Source: Streptomyces sp. V4I2
GTDB lineage: Bacteria > Actinomycetota > Actinomycetes > Streptomycetales > Streptomycetaceae
Reading direction: 5' to 3'
Length of the DNA: 64,000 nt
Assembly: GCF_030817655.1 (NCBI RefSeq)
Contig: NZ_JAUSZM010000003.1
Coordinates: forward strand, 5,394,001-5,458,000
In this document: piece after piece, positions 14,246 to 23,242 of the stretch
How positions within the stretch are numbered: the first letter of the stretch is position 1
Layout: each line of letters begins with the position of its first letter
The notes under the pieces: generated by a model
Databases searched by the model: none
What the model saw: only the letters and a program-made list of their open reading frames with translations
What the model was told of the DNA's origin: nothing
Translations under genes and position numbers: made by a program

Positions 14246-16768
14246 ATGGCAACGACCACACCAGCCGGTGTGCGGGCTCACGCCAAGCACGGAGGTGGGT
14301 CCTTGGACGGCGCGCCGATGACGCACCGGCAGATCATGGAGGCGCTGTCCGGGCTGTTGCTCGGCATGTTCGTCGCAATCCTGTCGTCGACGATCGTCAC
14401 CAACGCCCTGCCCGAGATCATCGGCGACCTGGGCGGCGGCCAGTCCGCCTACACCTGGGTCGTCACCGCCGCGCTGCTCTCCATGACCGCGGCCACGCCC
14501 CTGTGGGGCAAGCTCTCCGACCTGTACAGCAAGAAGGCGCTCGTCCAGATAGCCCTGATCATCTATGTGCTGGGCTCGGCCGCCGCCGGGCTCTCGCAGA
14601 ACGCCGGCATGCTGATCGCCTGCCGTGTCGTCCAGGGCATCGGCGTGGGCGGGCTCTCCGCCCTCGCGCAGATCGTGATGGCCGCGATGATCGCCCCGCG
14701 TGAGCGCGGGCGGTACTCCGGCTACCTCGGCGCGACCTTCGCCATCGCCACCGTCGGCGGCCCGCTGCTCGGCGGTGTCATCACGGACACCAGCTGGCTC
14801 GGCTGGCGCTGGTGCTTCTACGTCGGTGTGCCGTTCGCGGTCATCGCGCTGATCGTGCTGCAGAAGACCCTGCACCTGCCCGTCGTGAAGCGGGAGGTGA
14901 AGGTCGACTGGGGCGGCGCGTTCCTCATCTCCGCCGCGGTCTCGCTGCTGCTGCTCTGGGTCACCTTCGCCGGTGACAAGTACGCGTGGCTGTCGTGGCA
15001 GACGTACGCGATGGTCGGCGGATCGGTCGTGCTCGGGCTGCTGTTCGTGCTCGTCGAATCCAAGGCGAGCGAGCCGATCATCCCGCTGCGGCTGTTCCGC
15101 AACCGGACCATCACCCTGTCCTCCATCGCCTCGCTCTTCGTGGGCGTCGCGATGTTCACCGGCACGGTCTTCTTCAGCCAGTACTTCCAGCTGGCCCGCG
15201 ACAAGTCCCCGACGATGTCGGGCGTGATGACCATTCCGATGATCGCCGGTCTGTTCGTCTCGTCGACCGTCTCCGGGCAGGTCATCACCAAGACCGGCCG
15301 CTGGAAGGCCTGGCTGCTCGCCGGCGGTGTGCTGGTGACCGCGGGTCTGGGGCTGCTCGGCACGATCCGGTACGACACCGAGTACTGGCACATCGCGATC
15401 TTCATGGCGCTGCTCGGCCTGGGCGTCGGCATGATGATGCAGAACCTGGTGCTGTGCACGCAGAACCAGGTGGATCCGTCCGACCTCGGCGCCGCCAGCT
15501 CCACGGTGACGTTCTTCCGGTCCCTCGGCGGTGCGGTCGGCGTCTCGGCGCTGGGCGCGGTCATGGCCAACCGGATCACCGACTACGCCAAGGACGGCCT
15601 CACCACCCTCGACCCCAAGTACGCGGCCGCCGCTGCCAGTTCGAGCTCCAGCAGCAGCATCCCGGACATGGACAGCCTGCCCGGCCCGCTGCGCACCGTG
15701 ATGGAGAGCGCGTACGGCCACGGCATCGCGGACGTCTTCCTGATCGCCGCGCCGCTCGCGCTGCTCGCCTTCCTCGTCACGCTGTTCATCAAGGAGGTCC
15801 CGCTGCGGACCTCGGGCGGGCTGGCCCAGGCCGCGGCGGCCGAGGCTCCGGTGGCTCCGGTGGCTCCGGTCACGGTCGAGGCCCCGGCCGAGAAGAAGAC
15901 CCCGAGCTGGGCCGCCGTCGCCGAGACGAGCACCGAAGCCGGACCGCAGGGCACGCAGAGGCTCGCGGCCGTCGCCACCATGGAAAGGGGGACCGCACCG
16001 GTGTCCGGTGGAATTCCGGTCCGCGGCCATGTCCGCGGCGCCGAGAGCGCGCCCGTCCCGCAGGCCGCCGTCACGCTGATCTCACTGGGAGGACGGCAGC
16101 TCGGCCGGTCGGTCGCGCAGGCCGACGGCTCCTACGCGGTGGACGCGCCCGGTACCGGGTCGTACGTCCTGATCGCCTCCGCCGACGGGTTCCAGCCGCA
16201 GGCGTCCACCGTGGTGGTGGGCGACGAGCCGGTGCCGTACGACATCCTGCTCAGCGGCACCAGTGGGCTTGCCGGTGTCGTGCGGGCCGCGCAGAGCGGG
16301 CTGCCCGTCAAGGACGCCATGGTGATCGTGACGGACGTGCGCGGTGACCTGCTGGCCACTGTCTCCACCGGCGAGCAGGGCGAGTTCTCCTTCGCCGAGC
16401 TGATTCCGGGGACGGTGACCGTCGCCGTGAACGCCGCCGGGTACCGGCCGCGTGCCCTGCCCGTCGAGGTCGGCGGTACCGGGGTCACCCGGATCGAGGT
16501 CGATCTCGACTCCGGAGCCCAGCTCCAGGGTGTCGTACGGGCGCCGCACGGTCCCCTCGCCGACGCGCGGGTCACGCTCGTGGACGCGGCGGGCAACGTG
16601 GTCGGCACCGCCACCACCGGGTCGGACGGGGCGTACGCCTTCACCGACCTGGACGGCGGGGACTACACCGTCATCGCGACGGGGTACCCGCCGGTGGCGA
16701 CCGCCCTGACGGTCGACGGCCGCGGGGTCGACGACCACGACATCGAACTCGCCCACCCCGGCGAGTAG
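14246..16768 (+). CDS. DHA2-type MFS exporter fused to three carboxypeptidase-regulatory-like domains
   Basis: 840 residues. About 25-515 form a 14-helix DHA2 drug:proton antiporter, with GKLSDLYSKKALVQ as motif A and a large loop before the last helix. An Ala/Pro/Val linker leads to three tandem beta-sandwich units at about 589-671, 674-756 and 757-837 (for example GVVRAPHGPLADARVTL, DGAYAFTDLDGGDYTVIATG). Ordinary DHA2 proteins end near 500-550 residues. With 14 helices both ends should be cytoplasmic, an odd place for domains usually found outside. It is co-transcribed with the MarR gene. Confidence 0.88.
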   Translation: MATTTPAGVRAHAKHGGGSLDGAPMTHRQIMEALSGLLLGMFVAILSSTIVTNALPEIIGDLGGGQSAYTWVVTAALLSMTAATPLWGKLSDLYSKKALVQIALIIYVLGSAAAGLSQNAGMLIACRVVQGIGVGGLSALAQIVMAAMIAPRERGRYSGYLGATFAIATVGGPLLGGVITDTSWLGWRWCFYVGVPFAVIALIVLQKTLHLPVVKREVKVDWGGAFLISAAVSLLLLWVTFAGDKYAWLSWQTYAMVGGSVVLGLLFVLVESKASEPIIPLRLFRNRTITLSSIASLFVGVAMFTGTVFFSQYFQLARDKSPTMSGVMTIPMIAGLFVSSTVSGQVITKTGRWKAWLLAGGVLVTAGLGLLGTIRYDTEYWHIAIFMALLGLGVGMMMQNLVLCTQNQVDPSDLGAASSTVTFFRSLGGAVGVSALGAVMANRITDYAKDGLTTLDPKYAAAAASSSSSSSIPDMDSLPGPLRTVMESAYGHGIADVFLIAAPLALLAFLVTLFIKEVPLRTSGGLAQAAAAEAPVAPVAPVTVEAPAEKKTPSWAAVAETSTEAGPQGTQRLAAVATMERGTAPVSGGIPVRGHVRGAESAPVPQAAVTLISLGGRQLGRSVAQADGSYAVDAPGTGSYVLIASADGFQPQASTVVVGDEPVPYDILLSGTSGLAGVVRAAQSGLPVKDAMVIVTDVRGDLLATVSTGEQGEFSFAELIPGTVTVAVNAAGYRPRALPVEVGGTGVTRIEVDLDSGAQLQGVVRAPHGPLADARVTLVDAAGNVVGTATTGSDGAYAFTDLDGGDYTVIATGYPPVATALTVDGRGVDDHDIELAHPGE

Positions 16769-16852
16769 TTCCGCTCCGGCCCGTGGGGCGTGCGCACTCT
16801 GAGCAGAGGTGCGCACCCCCACGGGCCGGTCTCTTGTGAGGAGTTACCTGAA

Positions 16853-17674
16853 ATGGGACTGACCGCGAAGATCCGTACGCGGGACGGATGGGCCGTGTCG
16901 CACGCGGTCGTCACGGTGACCGACATGACCGGCTCGCAGGTGCTGCGCGCCGAAGCCGACGGGGACGGAGTCGTGCGGGACGCGACCGCGCTCACGCCGG
17001 GGGCGTACACCGTCATCGTCACGGCGGTCGGGTACGCGCCCGCCGCCGCGAGCGCCCTCGTCACCGCGAGCGGGCGGGCCGAGGTCGGCACGGTGACGCT
17101 GGCCCGGCAGGGCGGCACCGAGCTGCCGCCGCCGGGACCCTGGACCGTCGACCCGGCGCACTCCAGTGTGGCCGCGGTGGCCCAGCACCTGGGCATCTCC
17201 AGCGTGCACGGACGGTTCACCGACTTCACGGCCTCGATCGAGGTCGCCCCCGACGACGTGACCAAGTCCCGGGTGGAGGCGGTCATCCGGGCCGCGTCCA
17301 TCGACACCGGCAACGGCATGCGGGACACCCACCTGAAGTCCGCGGACTTCCTCGACGTGGAGCGCTTCCCGGAGATCACCTACCGTTCGGCGGGGCTGAC
17401 GGCGGCCGGTTCGGACCGCTGGACGGTCCACGGAGAGCTGGAGCTGCACGGAGTCGTACGCCCGGTCGACCTGGACCTGGCCTACCTCGGCACCGGCTCG
17501 GACCCCTGGGGCGGCACCCGGGCGGCCTTCCGGGCGACGGCCCAACTGCGGCGCGAGGACTTCGCCATGGACTACAACCAGGTCGTCCAGGCGGGCATCG
17601 CGGCCATCGGTACGACGCTCAAGGTGGAGCTGGACATCCAGGCGGTGCAGGGGGATTCGCGCCCGCAGGCGTGA
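16853..17674 (+). CDS. YceI-family protein with N-terminal carboxypeptidase-regulatory-like domain
   Basis: 273 residues. About 1-85 repeat the beta-sandwich unit seen in the upstream transporter (DGVVRDATALTPGAYTVIVT). About 95-270 are a YceI lipid-binding barrel (WTVDPAHSSVAAVAQHLGIS, then DTHLKSADFLDVERFPEITY). YceI proteins bind isoprenoid or other lipids. There is no signal peptide. It lies 84 bases downstream of the transporter with GAGGAG before the ATG. The shared domain ties it functionally to the exporter. Confidence 0.88.
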   Translation: MGLTAKIRTRDGWAVSHAVVTVTDMTGSQVLRAEADGDGVVRDATALTPGAYTVIVTAVGYAPAAASALVTASGRAEVGTVTLARQGGTELPPPGPWTVDPAHSSVAAVAQHLGISSVHGRFTDFTASIEVAPDDVTKSRVEAVIRAASIDTGNGMRDTHLKSADFLDVERFPEITYRSAGLTAAGSDRWTVHGELELHGVVRPVDLDLAYLGTGSDPWGGTRAAFRATAQLRREDFAMDYNQVVQAGIAAIGTTLKVELDIQAVQGDSRPQA

Positions 17675-18132
17675 TTCCGCAGGCGTGGGCGTGGATTAGC
17701 TCGATCGTGTGATCGTCACCCATTCGGGCTTGCGATGCCCTGTGGCAGCCCGGGTAGCGTAACTCCTGCGACCTGGGACGCCGGGTGCGGTGCCAGCGTG
17801 CGGGGCCCCTGCTCCACCAGTGAGATGGTTCAGGGCCTCCCCGTCGCCTCTGGCCGCATCCACAGGCCAGGTCGTGAGGGACTCCGCCCTTCCGGGATCG
17901 GACCACGGACAGGATCCGTGTCGCCACCCGGAGGCGAAAGCGGACGACCTGGGGGTACCTCCCACGCCCTTAAGGCAGTGGGGGAGCGCCCAAGACCGTT
18001 CGGGGCGTGCCAGTAGGCGGACTTACTCCCGCCCACTGCCCAGGAACGGTTGAGCTCGTCCGCGCTCATGCGGCTCACGCTAGGCGGTGCGGGCGGGGCC
18101 CCGCAGGTGTCCGGGCGAACTGCCGGAAGGTG
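17675..18132. other. Non-coding region with possible structured RNA or element remnant
   Basis: About 460 bases with no convincing gene on either strand. 17951-17984 is a Streptomyces hairpin repeat (GGGGGTACCTCCCACGCCC ... GTGGGGGAG). 17700-17940 has several short self-complementary stretches and lacks the third-position GC bias of coding DNA here. It may be the non-coding end of an insertion element or a structured RNA; see the finding. Confidence 0.4.
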
Positions 18133-18837
18133 TCAGGGCCTGTGGCCGTCGCCGCCGCTCACCCGGGCCACCAAGTCGGTGCACAGGTCCCGGAGTTTGA
18201 CGTTGTGGTCCATGGAGACACGGCGCAGGCGTTGCAGGGCGATGCGGGCGTCGATCCGCTCCTGGGCCATGAGGATGCCGATCGCCTGGTCGATGACGCT
18301 GCGGGAGAGCAGGGCGGTGCGCACGTCGGCGGTCGACTCGCGGCGGCGCTCGACGCGCAGGGCGACGTTGATCGCGTCGCCCACCCGGGCGGCGAAGGCC
18401 CGGGCCGCGTCCCGGCCCCGGCCCCGGCCCAGCGCGCCGCTCTGGACGCCGTAGAGGTTGAGGGCGGCGCCTCTCTCCCCTTCGACGTCGATCGGCAGCG
18501 CCAGCACACAGCGCACGCCGACGGAGAGGGCGTACGACGTGTAGGTGGGCCAGCGCGTGTCCGTCTCGAGGTCGGGGGCGTACTGCTCGGCGTTGGTCTC
18601 GGCGGCCTCCACACACGGCCCGGAGCCGTTCTCGTACTGCCGCTGGTCGAGGCCGCTGGGCAGGCCGCGGCTGCCGGCCAGGGTCAGCAGGCGGTCGGCC
18701 CGGCGCACGGTGATGCTGCAGGCGGCGGCGCCGGGCACCGCCTCGACGGCACGGTCGGTCAGATCGCGCAGCAGCGTGTCGAGGCCGCTGCTGCGCGCGA
18801 TGGCCATTTCCAGCGTGTCGGGCGTGTCAGGGCTCAT
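18133..18837 (-). CDS. GAF-ANTAR domain regulator
   Basis: 234 residues. A GAF domain at about 10-150 is followed by an ANTAR domain at about 165-225 (DQAIGILMAQERIDARIALQ, then NVKLRDLCTDLV). ANTAR domains bind paired RNA hairpins and cause antitermination; the GAF part would sense a small ligand. It has no kinase partner. A close relative lies immediately upstream at 18890 in the same direction. Confidence 0.88.
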   Translation of the reverse strand: MSPDTPDTLEMAIARSSGLDTLLRDLTDRAVEAVPGAAACSITVRRADRLLTLAGSRGLPSGLDQRQYENGSGPCVEAAETNAEQYAPDLETDTRWPTYTSYALSVGVRCVLALPIDVEGERGAALNLYGVQSGALGRGRGRDAARAFAARVGDAINVALRVERRRESTADVRTALLSRSVIDQAIGILMAQERIDARIALQRLRRVSMDHNVKLRDLCTDLVARVSGGDGHRP

Positions 18838-18889
18838 GGATCTACGGTTATCCCGTCAACGCCCGTTAACGCCTGGCCGCTCCAGCCGC

Positions 18890-19612
18890 TCATGCGGCGT
18901 TGTTCGCATCGACGATGCGGCGGGCCAGGTCGCGCAGCTTGACGTTCTCCCGCTGCGAGGCCTTGACCAGGGACTCGAAGGCCTCGGCCGCGTCCATGTC
19001 CATGCGTTCCATGAGAATCCCGGTGGCCTGTCCGATCAGGTCCCGGGTGCGCATGGCCTCCGTCAGCTGCTCCCGTACGGTCGCGGAGTCCAGGGCGAGA
19101 CTGACGTGCGCGGTGAACAGGCGGCCGATGCGGACACCGGCCTCGTCGAAGGCGCGCGGCTTGCGGGCGTACGCCGTGAGCACGGTGAGGCGGCGGCGGT
19201 CGGCGCGCAGCCGCAGCGACAGCGCCGAGCGCAGGCCCAGCTCCGCCAGGACGGTCCCGCCGTCGTCGGCCTCGCTGTCCTCGACCCGCAGGACGGGCGC
19301 GGTCCACAGGCCCTCCCAGTACGGGTCCTGCTCGCGGCCCGGGTGCCCGGACTCGGCCGCGCGCACGACCTCGTCGGTCCAGGCGACCGTACGGCGGTGC
19401 TGGGTGCGCTCCATGACGGAGATGCCCGCGTGCTCGGCGCCGGGCAGGATGTGGACGGCCAGCCGGACCGCGGCGCGCATCGTGCTGTGCGGGGTGATGG
19501 TGTCGTGCAGTTGCTGAGCCGCCACCGTCAGGGCTTCCGCCAACTCGAAACCGGCAGGAAAACGGGGCAAATCAGGAAACTCGGACGCAGCCACCACGAA
19601 CCTCTTCGGCAT
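18890..19612 (-). CDS. GAF-ANTAR domain regulator (paralogue)
   Basis: 240 residues from ATG 19612. GAF lies at about 20-170 and ANTAR at about 180-237 (GQATGILMERMDMDAAEAFE, then ENVKLRDLARRIVDANNAA). It is arranged in tandem with the GAF-ANTAR gene at 18133 and is divergent from the STAS gene at 19833. An earlier in-frame start at 19669 is possible. Probably an RNA-binding antiterminator whose target hairpins are not identifiable here. Confidence 0.85.
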   Translation of the reverse strand: MPKRFVVAASEFPDLPRFPAGFELAEALTVAAQQLHDTITPHSTMRAAVRLAVHILPGAEHAGISVMERTQHRRTVAWTDEVVRAAESGHPGREQDPYWEGLWTAPVLRVEDSEADDGGTVLAELGLRSALSLRLRADRRRLTVLTAYARKPRAFDEAGVRIGRLFTAHVSLALDSATVREQLTEAMRTRDLIGQATGILMERMDMDAAEAFESLVKASQRENVKLRDLARRIVDANNAA

Positions 19613-19832
19613 GCACGACCGACGGCCGTGCGCAGGAGAGCTCCGCAGCACATTCCCGACTGCGAGCACAGGACGGACAGCACTTTATCTGCTCTGTTGC
19701 GTCGAGGTGACGCCCGGCTGAAGCCGGGGCGCAGGCACTTTCGGGCGCCCTCGTCCGCGTGATGCAATGGGGGCGACAGGTCAGGAAGTGGCCTCCCCGG
19801 AATCCGGACGGACGTCTGCCAGGTGAGTTGCC

Positions 19833-20195
19833 GTGACCTTCTTCCCGAATCCGTGCGAGCTGCGTGATCTGCGCGATCTGCCCGGCTGCACCGTGATCGC
19901 CCTGCCCCCGGAGATCGACCTCTGCAACGCGGAGGGCCTGTACCACCGCATCATGTCCGCCGCGGACGCCCGCGCCGACCGCCTGCGGCTGCTGGTCCTG
20001 GACCTCACCGGGACCCACTTCATGGACTCCCAGGGCGTACGACTCGTCGACGAGGTACGCCGCGGCCTCCAGCCCCGGACCCGGGTCCGGGTGGTGGCGG
20101 CGCCGCACGGGGTGGCCTGCCGCGTCCTGGAGCTGACCGGGGTGCGGCGGGACGTTCCGGTGTACGACAACCTCGCCGAGGCGCTGGAGAGGTGA
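19833..20195 (+). CDS. STAS-domain anti-sigma-factor antagonist-like protein
   Basis: 120 residues from GTG with AGGTGAG upstream. It is a single STAS domain with DLTGTHFMDSQGVRLVDEV at about 60-78. The Ser in DSQG is the residue usually phosphorylated by an anti-sigma kinase. The protein would release a SigB-type factor when unphosphorylated. Which sigma or anti-sigma it pairs with is unknown; SigB-type factors lie at 10475 and 11628. Confidence 0.85.
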   Translation: MTFFPNPCELRDLRDLPGCTVIALPPEIDLCNAEGLYHRIMSAADARADRLRLLVLDLTGTHFMDSQGVRLVDEVRRGLQPRTRVRVVAAPHGVACRVLELTGVRRDVPVYDNLAEALER

Positions 20196-20239
20196 GCCTG
20201 CGTCCCGGGCGCGGCAGCCCGGAGTCCTAGGCTGGGCCC

Positions 20240-20716
20240 ATGGCACCGAACATCGCGACCAACACGGCCGTATCCCTGGACGAGCTGCTGGACTTCGTAC
20301 GACCCCGGCACCACGCCATCCTGCTCACCCGCCGGTCCGACGGCAGCCCCCAGGGCTCGCCGCTGACCTGCGGGGTCGACGACTCGGGACGGATCGTCGT
20401 CTCGACCTACCCCGAGCGCGCCAAGACCCGCAACGCCAAGCGGGATCCCCGGGTCAGCCTCATCGTGCTCAGCGACGACTGGGACGGGGCGTGGGTCCAG
20501 ATCGACGGCACGGCCGAGGTCATCGACCCGCCCGAGTCCGTCGAGCCGCTCGTGGAGTACTACCGGAACATCGCCGGTGAGCATCCGGACTGGGACGAGT
20601 ACCGGGCGGCGATGCTGAAGCAGGGGAAGTCGATCATCCGGGTGACGCCGGAGCGGTGGGGGCCGGTTGCCACCGGCGGTTTTCCGGCGCGGCTTGCATC
20701 GGGGGACGGCGCCTAG
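20240..20716 (+). CDS. PPOX-class F420-dependent or FMN-binding oxidoreductase
   Basis: 158 residues of the pyridoxamine-phosphate-oxidase-like split barrel. Visible family features are LLTRRSDGSPQGSPLTCGVD, YPERAKTRNAKRDPRVSLIV and the C-terminal RVTPERWGPVATGG. Actinobacterial members of this size mostly use coenzyme F420. The substrate is unknown. Its 3' end runs into an interspersed repeat shared with the convergent TetR gene. Confidence 0.82.
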   Translation: MAPNIATNTAVSLDELLDFVRPRHHAILLTRRSDGSPQGSPLTCGVDDSGRIVVSTYPERAKTRNAKRDPRVSLIVLSDDWDGAWVQIDGTAEVIDPPESVEPLVEYYRNIAGEHPDWDEYRAAMLKQGKSIIRVTPERWGPVATGGFPARLASGDGA

Positions 20717-20734
20717 GAGCTCGGGAGGCGTGGG

Positions 20735-20797
20735 TTGTCGTGCGGCTGCGGGGTCGTTGTGGCTGGTCGCGCAGTTCCCCGCGCCCCTAGGGGCGTT
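20735..20797. repeat. Streptomyces interspersed repeat with terminator-like hairpin
   Basis: GTCGTTGTGGCTGGTCGCGC followed by AGTTCCCCGCGCCCCTAGGGGCG resembles a repeat that, from memory, occurs many times in Streptomyces genomes. CGCCCCTAGGGGCG folds into a hairpin that contains the TAG stop of the TetR gene. It probably terminates transcription from both sides. An inverted partner lies at 21603-21715. Confidence 0.65.
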
Positions 20798-21560
20798 CAG
20801 TCACCGCCCTTTCCACCATCGCCTCGATTCCTGCCACCAGCAGGTCCAGGGCGAACTGGAAGTCCCGTTCCATCATCTCCTGGACCGTGTCGCCGCCTCG
20901 GGCCTCCATGATCTCCGTCGACTCCTGGATGACCTCGGTGGCGCCCGGGAACTTCGTGACCTCGTTCACGGCGGACCGGAAGTACTCGTCCGGGGTCATG
21001 CCGGTGTCCGTCACGCGGCTGTAGAAGTGGCCCTCGAGCGTGCCGTAGCCGTAGACGAACTGGAAGACGGCCGAGATGGCCCCGGTCAGCCGGTGCACGG
21101 GCAGACCGGTCTTGCGGATGACCTGCTGGACGACCAGGGAGAAGGCCAGGTAGTTGGGGCCGATGTTGAGGAAGCGTCCGGCCAGCGGCGACAGCCAGGG
21201 GTGGCGGACCAGCATGGCCCGGTACCCCTGGGCCAGCGTGCGCAGTTGGTCGCGCCAGTTCTCGTCGGCCGCCGGATCGGGCAGCTCCAGCTCCCGCATC
21301 ACCGCGTCCGTGGCGAGTTCGAGGAGGTCGTCCTTGGTGTCGACGTACCAGTAGACGGACATCGCCGTGACGTTCAGCTCGGCGGCCAGCCGCCGCATGG
21401 AGAACTTGGCCAGCCCCTCCGCGTCCAGCAGCCGCACGGTGACCTCGGTGATCCGGTCGCGGTCGAGCCCCGAGGGCTGCCCACCGCCCCGCCCGCCGCG
21501 ACGCGCCCTGCCCTCCAGCCACACGCTGGTCCGCGCCGCCGCCCGGGCCGTCCTCGCCAT
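20787..21560 (-). CDS. TetR-family repressor
   Basis: 257 residues. The N-terminal HTH at about 34-80 includes FSMRRLAAELNVTAMSVYWY, followed by a large all-helical TetR_C-type ligand domain. The N-terminal 30 residues are basic and Gly-rich. It lies downstream of the MFS gene at 21741 on the same strand, but an interspersed repeat sits between them. It is the likely ligand for the palindrome at 23243. Confidence 0.88.
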   Translation of the reverse strand: MARTARAAARTSVWLEGRARRGGRGGGQPSGLDRDRITEVTVRLLDAEGLAKFSMRRLAAELNVTAMSVYWYVDTKDDLLELATDAVMRELELPDPAADENWRDQLRTLAQGYRAMLVRHPWLSPLAGRFLNIGPNYLAFSLVVQQVIRKTGLPVHRLTGAISAVFQFVYGYGTLEGHFYSRVTDTGMTPDEYFRSAVNEVTKFPGATEVIQESTEIMEARGGDTVQEMMERDFQFALDLLVAGIEAMVERAVTERP

Positions 21561-21602
21561 GGCGCACCTTCCTTGAACTTTCCAATTGCCGCCAGCTTAA
21601 GC

Positions 21603-21715
21603 GCCCCTTCCAGGGGCGCGAGGCTGTGACCTATGCGGCTCCGCCGCGATGGGGGTCCCCCCGCTCGAGCGAAGCCGAGAGTGGGGGAGCGACCAGCCAC
21701 AACGGACCCGCAGCC
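21603..21715. repeat. Composite Streptomyces interspersed repeat
   Basis: It contains AGCGCCCCTTCCAGGGGCGC (hairpin), then GGGGGTCCCCCCGCTCGAGC with GAGAGTGGGGGAG (second hairpin), then CGACCAGCCACAACGGACCC, the reverse complement of part of the repeat at 20735. The two copies bracket the TetR gene in inverted orientation. No coding potential. Confidence 0.65.
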
Positions 21716-21740
21716 GCCCGCCTACCCAGCCCCCGAGCTC

Positions 21741-23240
21741 CTAGGCGGAGTCTGCCCGCTCGGCCCGCCGCAACAACGCGGCCGCGACCACCCCTCCAAG
21801 CAACACAGCGACCGCACCGACCAACTGACTGCTCTCCAGCCCGGAGGCGAACGCATCCGTGATCCGAGCCTTCTCCTCGGTCGACCCCGCCGAGGCAAGC
21901 GCGGCCGGCAACGAGGAAGCGGCCACCGGAATCAACGCGGCGAACCTGGAGTTCAGCACAGCCCCGAGCACCGCAACCCCCAGCCCCTGCCCGAACTCCG
22001 CCACCGTGCCGTTGATCCCCGCCCCGACCCCGGCCTTCTCCGGCGGTATCGCACTCATGATCGCGTGTGCCATCGCAGGGCTGGCGATCGCGGCCCCCGC
22101 ACCGATGAGCAGCAACCCGAGCAGCGTCCCGCCATAACCCCCGGAGGAGACCGTGGCGATCGAGACGAGGCCCGCCGACATCACCGTCATGCCCAGCCCG
22201 ATCGACACGGGAGTGCCCAGCCTGGTCGACCACTTCGCCGACACACCGGTGAAGTTCAGCGCCACGATCACCAGGGCGAGCGGTGCCGTACGCAGCCCCG
22301 CCTCCAGGGGGCCGTACCCGAGGACGAACTGCATGTGCTGGGTGAGCAGGAAGAGCGACCCGCCCATGCCGAAGGTGATCAGTACCGCGCCGGCGACCGC
22401 TCCCGTGAAGCGCCGGTTCCTGAAGAAGTGCATGTCGAGCATGGGGTAGGGGATCCGGCTCTCCCAGTACCCGAAGGCGGCCAGCACCACGACCGCCACG
22501 GTCGCCGTCACCAGCACCCGGCCGGAGGTCCAGCCGTGCTCCGGCCCGGAGATGATCGCGAACACCAGCGAGGCCATGCCGATGGTCGACAGCAGGGCGC
22601 CCAGCAGGTCGGGCCGGTCGCCCTGCGGGTTTTTGGACTCGGGGACGAGTGCCACGACCGCCACCAGGCCCAGCGCCGCGACCGGCAGGTTGATCAGGAA
22701 GATCGCTCCCCACCAGAAGTGGTTCAGCATGAAGCCGCCGATGAGCGGTCCGGTCGCGAAACCCAGCGAGTTCACCGCGGCCCAGATGCCGATCGCCCTC
22801 GGCTGCTCCTCGGGCGCGAAGATCTGCATCGCCACGGCGAGTGTGGTGGTCATCAGCAGCGCGCCGCCGACGCCCATGCCGGCCCGTGCCGCGATCAACT
22901 GGGCGGTGGAGTCCGCCAGTCCGGCCACCAGGGACCCCACGCCGAACAGGACCAGCCCCGCCACCAGCATCTTCTTGCGGCCGTAGCGGTCGGCGGCGCT
23001 GCCCGCGGTGAGCAGCAGGCCGGACTGCACCAGTGAGTACGCGTTGATCATCCACTGGATGTCGGAGGTGGCCGCGCCCAACTCCCGGGTGAGCGAGGGG
23101 ATCGCGACGTTCAGGACGGTGTTGTCGAGCAGCACGGTGAGCTGTGCGAGGCAGATGACACCGAGGATCAGCCAGCGCTGGGGGTGGCCGCCTGTCTGTT
23201 GCGTCTGCGCAGGGGTCTGTTCCTGGGGGGACGTCGTCAT
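21741..23240 (-). CDS. DHA2-family MFS drug transporter
   Basis: 499 residues from ATG 23240 with 14 predicted helices. Motif A is SAADRYGRKKMLVAGLVLFG. Motif C-like GAGIN/GPLIG segments and the N-terminal Gln/Thr-rich tail are typical. Exports hydrophobic compounds using the proton gradient. The start has no Shine-Dalgarno, and a near-perfect palindrome abuts the ATG, so translation may be leaderless and under TetR control. Confidence 0.9.
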   Translation of the reverse strand: MTTSPQEQTPAQTQQTGGHPQRWLILGVICLAQLTVLLDNTVLNVAIPSLTRELGAATSDIQWMINAYSLVQSGLLLTAGSAADRYGRKKMLVAGLVLFGVGSLVAGLADSTAQLIAARAGMGVGGALLMTTTLAVAMQIFAPEEQPRAIGIWAAVNSLGFATGPLIGGFMLNHFWWGAIFLINLPVAALGLVAVVALVPESKNPQGDRPDLLGALLSTIGMASLVFAIISGPEHGWTSGRVLVTATVAVVVLAAFGYWESRIPYPMLDMHFFRNRRFTGAVAGAVLITFGMGGSLFLLTQHMQFVLGYGPLEAGLRTAPLALVIVALNFTGVSAKWSTRLGTPVSIGLGMTVMSAGLVSIATVSSGGYGGTLLGLLLIGAGAAIASPAMAHAIMSAIPPEKAGVGAGINGTVAEFGQGLGVAVLGAVLNSRFAALIPVAASSLPAALASAGSTEEKARITDAFASGLESSQLVGAVAVLLGGVVAAALLRRAERADSA

Positions 23241-23242
23241 GC

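Noticed and set aside
14111..16030. A 639-codon minus-strand frame
   Set aside because: Antisense shadow of the MFS transporter; His/Arg/Asp/Gly-rich with no membrane or domain pattern.
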